A DNA stretch of 7,483 nucleotides from Actinomycetota bacterium. Lineage in GTDB: Bacteria; Actinomycetota; Actinomycetes; Streptosporangiales; Streptosporangiaceae. The notes beneath the pieces were generated by a model, which saw only the letters and a program-made list of their open reading frames with translations, did not search any database and was not told where the DNA came from. Shown piece by piece: positions 1 to 5,258 of the stretch. Each line of letters opens with the position of its first letter. Position 1 is the first letter of the stretch. The position numbers were made by a program, and so were the translations under genes. The DNA lies in the NCBI GenBank assembly GCA_003168295.1, contig PMST01000561.1, positions 2,460-9,942 on the forward strand. Reading direction: 5' to 3'.

Positions 1-245
1 TGCTCCAGCGCGTGGTCGCGCTGGAGAGCGCGGTCCCGCTGCTGGTGACCGCGGTGATCTCCATCGGCGTCGGGTTCGCCGCCGCGGCGATGTTCGCGGC
101 CGCCCAGATCGGCCCGTTCACGGCGCCAGGTGCCGCGTACTACATCATCACCGGCGCCGGCGTCGCGGTGAGCCTCGGCATTATCGCCGCGACCATGCCG
201 CTGCTGCGCCGCATCACCGGCCCCGAGGTCGCGAGAAACGAGTAA
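1..245 (+). CDS. FtsX/MacB-type ABC transporter permease, C-terminal fragment
   Basis: The reading frame is open from the window edge (first full codon at base 3) to TAA at 243-245, so only about 80 C-terminal residues are present. Two hydrophobic helices are visible, a first (PLLVTAVISIGVGFAAAAMFAA) and a second (YYIITGAGVAVSLGIIAATMPLL). They follow a short LQRVVALE segment and end in LLRRITGPEVARNE. This is how the last two membrane helices of actinobacterial FtsX-like permeases look: the segment before the penultimate helix is basic and amphipathic, and the tail reads 'RITGP..ARNE'. Such permeases act with a MacB/LolD-like ATPase, often in lipid or peptide export or envelope remodelling. 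The rest of the gene and any ATPase lie outside the window. The GTG at 12 is internal, not a start. The family call is from pattern recall; the substrate is unknown. Confidence 0.72.
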   Translation, partial: LQRVVALESAVPLLVTAVISIGVGFAAAAMFAAAQIGPFTAPGAAYYIITGAGVAVSLGIIAATMPLLRRITGPEVARNE

Positions 246-261
246 CCCGTGTCTGGCGCGG

Positions 262-939
262 CTACTCGGACGCGGGGGGCCGCCTGGCGCCCTGGCTACC
301 CAGAAGTGTCAGTGCGATGACACCAGCCGCGAAGACCGCGGACGCGCACAGGGCCCCGCCCAGGTCGCCTGGCGGCCGACCCGGCCAGAGCCAGGGTGTG
401 CTCCAGCCACCGGCCAGCCCGCCCTCGATGAGCACCAGGTAGCCCATCGGGCCGACCCAGCCGAACGCCCCGCCCAGCACGGCGGCGGACAGCAGTCCGG
501 TTCCCGTCATCCCGCCTAGGTTGCGGAGCAGGGACAGGCTGCCGCCGGGCAGGTATCCTCCGGTGCCCCCGGCGGCCAGCGCGCCGAAGGCCGCGGCGGT
601 GAGCGCCACCGCCGTGCCCAGACGCAGCCAGGGCAGCCATCGGCCGGTGGCCCGTTCCGCCTCACCGAACGGGCCGTGGCTGGACACGGCGACGACCCCG
701 GCGGCTCCGGTCTCGATCACCAGCGGTATGACGAGCTGCGCGGCCGCACCCCCGGCGATGTTCCAGTGCCAGTGCAGTGCCGCCCACAGCACGCCGCCGA
801 GCGCGGCCAGCAGCCCGGCGGCGGCCGGGACACGACGGCTGACCAGGTACAGCCATACCAGGCGCGCGCCCGCGACCGCGAAGGCAGGCGAGGCCGGTGC
901 GGGGGCCGGCGGCGATTCGTGGATTCCGGCGGCGGTCAT
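262..939 (-). CDS. Small polytopic membrane protein, last gene of sigma/ABC operon
   Basis: 225 residues. The ATG at 939-937 overlaps the TGA of the upstream permease (ATGA), and a GGAG lies 7 bases before it, so the start is well supported and translation is probably coupled. A Pro/Ala-rich cytosolic N-terminus (about 1-24) is followed by roughly five or six hydrophobic segments (about 39-56, 64-87, 104-124, 143-172 and 196-214). A polar loop carrying the pattern SSHGPFGEAERATGR (about 86-100) lies between the second and third. No enzymatic motif is visible. I recall similar proteins next to actinobacterial ABC-2 permeases, annotated only as membrane proteins. Its place at the end of an ATPase-permease operon suggests an accessory or second membrane subunit of the transporter; that is inference. 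An independent function cannot be excluded. Confidence 0.8.
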   Translation of the reverse strand: MTAAGIHESPPAPAPASPAFAVAGARLVWLYLVSRRVPAAAGLLAALGGVLWAALHWHWNIAGGAAAQLVIPLVIETGAAGVVAVSSHGPFGEAERATGRWLPWLRLGTAVALTAAAFGALAAGGTGGYLPGGSLSLLRNLGGMTGTGLLSAAVLGGAFGWVGPMGYLVLIEGGLAGGWSTPWLWPGRPPGDLGGALCASAVFAAGVIALTLLGSQGARRPPASE

Positions 940-2468
940 GGCAGCTGCTCCAGGGTGAGGCGGTCGGCGCGGATCGCGGCTAGGTGCTCGGTCAGCCAGG
1001 CCTGCCTGGCGGACGCCGCCAGCGCGGCGAACCGCCGTGCCGCGGTGTAGACCGGGTCTTTCGCCGTCGACGGCCCGGGCGACGGGCCGTTCGCCACCTG
1101 GGCCAGCAGCCCGGGCTGCTGGCCGAACGGCACGCCGGCGCCGGCGAGCAGGACTGCCGTTACCGCCTGCTGCACGGGTGTCCCCACCGTGCTACCGGCT
1201 CCGGTGAAGGCGTTGAAGAACAGCGCCCACATGCTCTGGTAGAACGTCGTCATGGTGGTCGGCTGGCTGCTGAAACCGGTCGGACCCGGCAGGAAGCCGT
1301 ACCCGCCGAGCGTCACCGAGAGCACCGCCGGACGGCCCGTGATCGTCATCGCCTGGCCGCTCCCGCCCTCGCCAGCGGTGTAGGCCGCGCCGGCCTGCAC
1401 GGCGCGGACCGGAGCACCGGGAAGCCCGGCCACCTCGCCGGCCACGGGCGTCAGCGCGGCGATCACGTCAGCGAGGTAGATGCGATAGGCCGGGTTCAGG
1501 CAGACGCGGAAGGCCGAGCCGCCGCACACGGGGGTGTAGACGATCGGACGATCGCTGGCCGCGTCGTGCAGCGCGGAGATCACCATGCCGTGCGGACCCA
1601 GCTTCGCGCTGCTGGCCAAGCCCGCACCGGTCCCGGCCACCGCCACTCCGGCCGCCGCCACGATCGCCGCGACGATGCGGACCCGGCGCTCCCCAGCCGC
1701 CGCGGGCAGGCCGGCCAGACCCAGCGCCGCGATGGCCAGCCCGGCAAGGAACACGATCCGGGCGATCGGCAGGTCAGGCAGGTACGGGTAGAAGATCCCG
1801 GAGTCCAGCTGGAAGTTTCCGTTGGAGTTCGTCGGCAGCACCAGGGCCCACCCGCTGGTGTCCCTGAATCCCGTCTGGGACGACATGATCAGGACGAGGA
1901 ACCCGGCGAACGCGGCGAGCGGTGCGGCGAACCTGTTCGGTACCAGCACCCCGACGGTAAAGCCGCCCGCGCTGAACGCGGCGACCGCCGTGGCCCCGAC
2001 GGCGACCCACCACCACGGCGGCTCGCCCTGGACGCCGCGCTGTGCGTAGACCGCGAACATGACCCCGACGAACACCAGATAGGCCGCGACCGCCCAGATC
2101 GCGGCGGCGGCCCAGGCGGCGAGCTGAGCCACCCAGCGCGGACAGGCGGTGGCCGTGACCAGATCGGCGGTGCCGCGCCTGCCGTCTCGCGAACCGATCC
2201 ACGCCGCCATGCCCGCCACGAACGGACCGAAGTCAATGATGGTGTGGCCCTGCCCCATGTTCCAGAACGTGACCAGCGGGTAGAACGGCGCCTGAGACGT
2301 GCTCGGCCGGTAGGAGTCGAACCAGAACAGCGCGGCGACCAGCGGCAAGATCAAGGGCATCGGGCTGCGGCGCACCTCGATCCCCAGCAGCCGCGCGAAG
2401 GACAGCGGAGGCATCACGTGCGCGCGCAAGGCGGGGACCGGCCGGGCCGGCGCGCTGGTCGCGGTCAC
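936..2468 (-). CDS. ABC-2-like transporter permease with large C-terminal extracytoplasmic-type domain
   Basis: 510 residues from GTG at 2468-2466, which overlaps the ATPase stop TGA (GTGA). The frame stays open to 2615, but those 49 extra codons are Arg-rich and lie inside the ATPase gene, so I exclude them. An ATG at codon 19 is the alternative start; neither has a clear ribosome site. The N-terminal half holds about seven hydrophobic segments (about 38-50, 74-91, 112-140, 152-176, 182-197, 237-255 and 263-285), the usual size for an ABC-2 membrane domain. The remaining 225 residues (286-510) are mostly soluble. They include two cysteines, Cys315 and Cys323, in the pattern PVCGGSAFRVCLNPAYRIYL, and a C-terminal helix ending in LTLEQLP. 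I recall similar cysteine/CxxPAY motifs in uncharacterised actinobacterial permeases. No peptidase motif (HExxH) is visible in this domain. It presumably pairs with the upstream ATPase; the substrate is unknown. Confidence 0.85.
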   Translation of the reverse strand: MTATSAPARPVPALRAHVMPPLSFARLLGIEVRRSPMPLILPLVAALFWFDSYRPSTSQAPFYPLVTFWNMGQGHTIIDFGPFVAGMAAWIGSRDGRRGTADLVTATACPRWVAQLAAWAAAAIWAVAAYLVFVGVMFAVYAQRGVQGEPPWWWVAVGATAVAAFSAGGFTVGVLVPNRFAAPLAAFAGFLVLIMSSQTGFRDTSGWALVLPTNSNGNFQLDSGIFYPYLPDLPIARIVFLAGLAIAALGLAGLPAAAGERRVRIVAAIVAAAGVAVAGTGAGLASSAKLGPHGMVISALHDAASDRPIVYTPVCGGSAFRVCLNPAYRIYLADVIAALTPVAGEVAGLPGAPVRAVQAGAAYTAGEGGSGQAMTITGRPAVLSVTLGGYGFLPGPTGFSSQPTTMTTFYQSMWALFFNAFTGAGSTVGTPVQQAVTAVLLAGAGVPFGQQPGLLAQVANGPSPGPSTAKDPVYTAARRFAALAASARQAWLTEHLAAIRADRLTLEQLP

Positions 2469-3211
2469 GACCGCGCCGCCGCGAGCACCGCGCTGTAGCC
2501 GCGCTCCAGCGGAGCGTCCCCCGCCGCGCCGGTGCCCTCGCCGCGTGCGGTCAGCTGGTGCGGGGTGCCGTGAAAGACGATTCGCCCCTGGTCCATCAGC
2601 GCGACCTCGGTGCACGCGGCGCCGACATCCTCGACCAGGTGCGTACTGACCACGACCGTGCCACGCTCCCCGATCTCGCGGAGCAGGGTGCGGAACGCGA
2701 CTCGCTGCTCGGGGTCCAGGCCGGCCGTCGGCTCGTCGAGCAGCAGCAGTTCCGGGTCGTTCACGATCGCCTGCGCGATACCCACGCGGCGCAGCATCCC
2801 GCCGGACAACGTCTTCAGCTTGGACCGGGCCTTGTCTCCGAGGCCGACCCGTTCCACCGCGGCCACCACCGCTCTGGGCACCTGCCGCGGCGGCATGTCT
2901 TTCAGCAAGGCGAAGTACTCGATGAAATCGACGACCGTGAAGCCGGGGTAGTAGCCGAGGTTCTGCGGCAGGTAGCCGAGCCGGCGCCGGATCTCCCGTC
3001 GCTCGGCGTGGTCGCCCGGATCGCGGCTGAGCAGTTCCAGCCGGCCCGACGTGGGCGGCAGCACCGTGGCCATCATCCGCAGCAGCGAGGTCTTACCCGC
3101 GCCGTTCGGTCCGAGGAGCCCGAACACCCCCGGTCCGGCACGCAGGCTGACGCCCGCGACAGCCTGGGTATGTCCGAACCGCCGGACCAGTTCCTCCAGC
3201 TCCACGTTCAT
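2465..3211 (-). CDS. ABC transporter ATP-binding protein (ABC-2/exporter type)
   Basis: 248 residues, normal length for a stand-alone nucleotide-binding subunit. All motifs are intact: Walker A GPNGAGKTS (34-42), Q-loop Gln83 in YLPQN, signature LSGGM (135-139), Walker B LLLLDE (155-160) followed by PTAGLD, and switch His191 in STHLVED. The segment GYYPGFTVVDFIEYFALLKDMP (about 87-107) is typical of ABC-2 ATPases that drive drug, lipid or peptide export. The start is ATG at 3211-3209, overlapping the preceding TGA (ATGA), with a GAGAGGA ribosome site about 5 bases upstream. The frame stays open to 3895, but that extension is Arg/Gly-rich shadow of the neighbouring gene. The short C-terminal tail after residue 220 is Gly/Ala-rich and carries no known domain. 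It energises the downstream permease on the cytosolic face. Export direction is inferred from family resemblance. Confidence 0.95.
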   Translation of the reverse strand: MNVELEELVRRFGHTQAVAGVSLRAGPGVFGLLGPNGAGKTSLLRMMATVLPPTSGRLELLSRDPGDHAERREIRRRLGYLPQNLGYYPGFTVVDFIEYFALLKDMPPRQVPRAVVAAVERVGLGDKARSKLKTLSGGMLRRVGIAQAIVNDPELLLLDEPTAGLDPEQRVAFRTLLREIGERGTVVVSTHLVEDVGAACTEVALMDQGRIVFHGTPHQLTARGEGTGAAGDAPLERGYSAVLAAARS

Positions 3212-3906
3212 GCCGTTCCTCTCGGGATCCGGGTCGTATAGAGCACGAGCGCGCCGCAGCACGCGGTGAACACCAGGTAGGGCAGGACGAGCGACGGGCC
3301 GGCCACGGCGGCGGTCACCTGGCCGGCGATGGCCTTGCCCGCCAGGACGGTGATCACCCAGCCGGACATCCCGGCGGCGACACCGACGTTGGCCGAGCGC
3401 GCGAGCGTCGCCGCGGCCAGCGCCAGCGCGCAGACCGCGGTCATGGGCACCAGCCAGCCGAACGTCACCGCCACCGCGGCCCCTGACGCGGCGGAGGCGA
3501 GCAGCCCGAACACGGCGTTCAGGCCGAAGACCGCCAGCGCCCGGGTGAGCAGCACCATCCGGTCGCTCACCGCCATGCTCTGGGACAGTTCCCAGGCGGG
3601 GTCGATGCCTGGACCGTAGGCGTACGCGATGCCCGCGGCAGCGACCGCCGGGTCGAACAGCGCCACGTAGGGCGTGTGAGTGCCCCACGTCGCCGCCATC
3701 CCGGCGAGCAGAATTGCCGCGGTCGCGATCACCCAGCCGGTCAGCAGCGACGGCGTGGTCACCAGCGCCCTGGCCAGGCCCGGGGACCGCAGCAGCTGCG
3801 CGGCGAGCCGCTCGATCCGCCCCGGCCGACGCAGCCACACCTGCGCGGCGACACCGGTCCACACCCGGTCCAGGTCCACATCCGGCGGTCCGCATCTGTC
3901 GGTCAT
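3208..3906 (-). CDS. Membrane protein in the anti-sigma position, no zinc-finger motif
   Basis: 232 residues. The ATG at 3906-3904 overlaps the sigma gene's TGA (ATGA) and is preceded by a strong GGAGGGAGG purine tract. The first ~53 residues are cytosolic and amphipathic (DLDRVWTGVAAQVWLRRPGRIERLA, then LLRSPGLARALVTTP). About six hydrophobic segments follow, roughly 54-75, 82-98, 120-140, 145-168, 173-196 and 203-224. The loop between segments 2 and 3 reads YGPGIDPAWELSQSMAVSDRM (about 97-117) and looks conserved. Actinobacterial ECF sigma genes are very often followed by an anti-sigma factor; homologues of this protein may carry a zf-HC2 (HxxxCxxC) motif, but here the only N-terminal cysteine is Cys5 and no such motif is present. 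It may therefore be a zinc-free anti-sigma/sensor, or simply a third membrane component of the transporter. The gene is certain; its function is not. Confidence 0.85.
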   Translation of the reverse strand: MTDRCGPPDVDLDRVWTGVAAQVWLRRPGRIERLAAQLLRSPGLARALVTTPSLLTGWVIATAAILLAGMAATWGTHTPYVALFDPAVAAAGIAYAYGPGIDPAWELSQSMAVSDRMVLLTRALAVFGLNAVFGLLASAASGAAVAVTFGWLVPMTAVCALALAAATLARSANVGVAAGMSGWVITVLAGKAIAGQVTAAVAGPSLVLPYLVFTACCGALVLYTTRIPRGTA

Positions 3907-4451
3907 GACCCGCCTCCCTCCGTCGCCGTGCCGATGCGCAACGCGGCCTGCAGCCGCCGCCGGACCCGGTGCGCGCGGCTCTTCACCGTGCCGACCGGCA
4001 CACCCAGCAGTTCCGCCGCCTCCGCGACCGGCCGGTCCTCGACGTAGACCAGCCGCCAGACCTCACGCTCCGGGCTGCCGTCCGGTCCCAGGGCCGCCGC
4101 CGCCCGCGCCATCACCACACCGGACAGCGCGGCCTCGGCCGGGTCGCCATCGGGATCGTCGATCGCCAGCAGGCCGGGCAGCTCGAGCGTGGCCGGTCCC
4201 CGGCGGCGAAGAAACAACGCCGCCTGGCGGCGCGCGATGCCCCACAGCCATCCCGCGGCCGAACCCCGCCGGTAACTGCCGGCCCCCTGCCAGACCGCGA
4301 GGAACGTCTCCTGCAGGACATCCTCGGTGTCCGTCGCGGGCAGCAGCGAACGCAACCGGATCGCCAGCCACGGCGCGTGCCGGCTGAACAGCTCACGCAG
4401 CGCGGTGTCGTCCCCGGCCGCGATCGCGGTGATCAGCTCGTCGTCGTCCAT
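3903..4451 (-). CDS. ECF-family RNA polymerase sigma factor (sigma-70 family)
   Basis: 182 residues with the standard two-domain ECF layout. Region 2 runs about 13-82 and includes DTEDVLQETFLAVWQ (41-55), the core-binding and -10 recognition helix, followed by GWLWGIARRQAALFLRRR. A variable linker (about 84-125) precedes region 4 (about 128-172), whose helix-turn-helix reads VAEAAELLGVPVGTVKSRAHRVRRRL and recognises the -35 element. There is no C-terminal extension, so it is not an ECF41- or SnoaL-fused type. The ATG at 4451-4449 gives the typical start (DDELITAIAAGDDTALRELF); an AGAGAGG tract sits only 2 bases upstream, so the ribosome site is closely spaced. It is the first gene of the ABC operon and probably directs its own operon, with the downstream membrane protein as a candidate regulator. 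The autoregulation is inference. Confidence 0.95.
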   Translation of the reverse strand: MDDDELITAIAAGDDTALRELFSRHAPWLAIRLRSLLPATDTEDVLQETFLAVWQGAGSYRRGSAAGWLWGIARRQAALFLRRRGPATLELPGLLAIDDPDGDPAEAALSGVVMARAAAALGPDGSPEREVWRLVYVEDRPVAEAAELLGVPVGTVKSRAHRVRRRLQAALRIGTATEGGGS

Positions 4452-4464
4452 CGCCTCTCTATTG

Positions 4465-4474
4465 CGTCATGACG
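4465..4474. promoter_or_regulatory. 10-bp perfect palindrome CGTCATGACG just before the sigma gene
   Basis: CGTCATGACG reads the same on both strands and ends 13 bases upstream of the sigma start codon. That position would suit a repressor operator or overlap a transcription start. Its left half, CGTC, is a common ECF -10 core in actinomycetes. No partner -35 was found at standard spacing, so the role is open; a 10-bp palindrome can arise by chance. Confidence 0.3.
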
Positions 4475-4494
4475 GCCGCGGGTTCACGGGGCGA

Positions 4495-4505
4495 GAGAAT
4501 TTCTC
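4495..4505. promoter_or_regulatory. Short inverted repeat GAGAA-T-TTCTC upstream of the sigma gene
   Basis: Two 5-base arms separated by one base form a near-palindrome in an unusually AT-rich stretch, about 45 bases before the sigma start. It could be a regulator binding site. The local drop in GC supports a promoter-region role, but the arms are short. Confidence 0.25.
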
Positions 4506-4580
4506 AAGAATGTGACGCCCGGCCGACCATGGCACCCTCCGATCATGCCCAGAGGAAACGGTGGCTGCGGGATGCGCAGC

Positions 4581-4612
4581 GCCGCCGGCGCACCTGATCG
4601 GCGCCAGCCGGC
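4581..4612 (-). terminator. Possible stem-loop after the lipoprotein gene
   Basis: A five-pair GGCGC/GCGCC stem (4587-4591 with 4601-4605) closes a 9-base loop. After one mismatch and one bulged base, five further pairs extend it (GC at 4584-4585 with 4607-4608, GCC at 4581-4583 with 4610-4612). It lies 50-80 bases past the lipoprotein stop, where a terminator would be expected. No T-run follows on the minus strand, which is common in actinomycetes but makes the call weak. Confidence 0.3.
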
Positions 4613-4661
4613 TCGAAGGCATCCCCCTTTCCCGTCTTGCCGCCGAAACAGGCAGCCGACG

Positions 4662-5201
4662 CTAGTTAGGCAGGAACGACACCGTGGTCACGTTCTTGTC
4701 GCTCAGCCCGCCCAGCCCCACGTCGGAGCCGGTGAACTTGGCCAGCGCGTCGATGTTGCCCTTGAACCCGTGCCCCGCGAACTGGATCGCCGCCACGACG
4801 TTGCCGGACTCGGTGATGACCGAGTTGCCGGAGATCGTGTAGCCGGCCTTCGGCAGCGCCTGCGCGTAGAACGCCGACACCTTGGCCGGGGAGATCGAGC
4901 CGAAGATGATGACGGTCTCCTGGCTGCTGGTGATGTTCTCGGCCACCTTCGCGCCTGCCGGGACAGGGAAGTGGCCGATCGCGCCGCTGACCTGGATCAT
5001 CGTGCCCGAGGCGGCCGGCTTCGACGCGGTAGGGCTCGGGGAGGGCCGGCCCGAGGTGGTCGCGTCCTGGCTCGCGGCGGACATACCCCGGCTCGGGGTC
5101 GCGGGCGGCCCGGCGGTGGTGACACCCGCGGAGCACGCGGCCAGGGACAAGGCGGTCGCGCAGGTGGCCAGGGCCACCAGGGCACAGCGGTATAGATTCA
5201 T
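4662..5201 (-). CDS. Small secreted lipoprotein next to the two-component system
   Basis: 179 residues. A signal peptide (1-22: basic Arg5, hydrophobic core ALVALATCATALSL) ends in a lipobox LAAC with lipidation at Cys23, so the mature protein should be anchored on the outer face of the membrane. A Ser/Thr/Pro/Ala-rich tether (about 24-66) leads to a compact domain of about 110 residues with alternating strands and a helix containing the pattern VSAFYAQALPKAGYTI (108-123). This 'FY..aLp.aGY' pattern recurs in small actinobacterial lipoproteins of unknown function. The start ATG at 5201-5199 has an AAAGGAG ribosome site 4 bases upstream. It lies 57 bases after the kinase gene on the same strand and is probably co-transcribed. 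A sensory or kinase-modulating role is plausible by analogy with CseA of streptomycetes, but I see no basis to claim homology. Confidence 0.9.
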   Translation of the reverse strand: MNLYRCALVALATCATALSLAACSAGVTTAGPPATPSRGMSAASQDATTSGRPSPSPTASKPAASGTMIQVSGAIGHFPVPAGAKVAENITSSQETVIIFGSISPAKVSAFYAQALPKAGYTISGNSVITESGNVVAAIQFAGHGFKGNIDALAKFTGSDVGLGGLSDKNVTTVSFLPN

Positions 5202-5258
5202 TTCTCTCCTTTGGGGGGGGAACGTTCATATGACCACTCCGGTGGCCCAGTGGCTAAC
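5202..5258 (-). promoter_or_regulatory. Leader of the lipoprotein gene: AAAGGAG site and an 8-base C run
   Basis: On the minus strand the order is a CCACT/AGTGG inverted repeat (5253-5234, 10-base loop), CATATG (5232-5227), a GAACGTTC palindrome (5227-5220), a run of eight C (5220-5213), then AAAGGAG (5212-5206) and the start codon at 5201. The homopolymer directly abuts the ribosome site. The inverted repeat follows the kinase stop closely and could act as an attenuator or RNA-processing site between the two genes. Confidence 0.45.

Larger units (their letters stand above)
4452..4661 (-). other. Intergenic region upstream of sigma gene, likely holds its promoter
   Basis: This 210-base gap lies between the lipoprotein stop and the sigma start, both on the minus strand. 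I see no convincing gene on either strand. It holds a perfect palindrome, a short inverted repeat and a stem-loop, each listed separately. On the minus strand a GCGTCACA octamer (4518-4511) and a TGAACC hexamer (4486-4481) resemble ECF -35 elements in part. I could not pair either with a -10 at the usual 16-17 spacing, so no promoter is called. Its length is enough for an independent promoter, but read-through from the lipoprotein gene is also possible. Confidence 0.5.

Noticed and set aside
984..2498. 504-codon plus-strand open frame opposite the permease
   Set aside because: Its product is Arg/Gly/His/Pro-rich with no domain or membrane pattern, as expected from the antisense frame of high-GC DNA. 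The minus-strand product has coherent helices and coupled starts.
2469..2615. N-terminal extension of the permease
   Set aside because: 49 Arg-rich codons inside the ATPase gene; the GTGA junction gives a better start.
3212..3895. N-terminal extension of the ABC ATPase
   Set aside because: The extra residues are Arg/Gly-rich shadow of the membrane-protein gene. The ATG at 3211 has a ribosome site and gives a full-length ATPase, so there is no fusion protein.
4512..5195. 227-codon plus-strand open frame over the lipoprotein
   Set aside because: Low-complexity Arg/Gly product. The minus strand has a lipobox, signal peptide and strong ribosome site.
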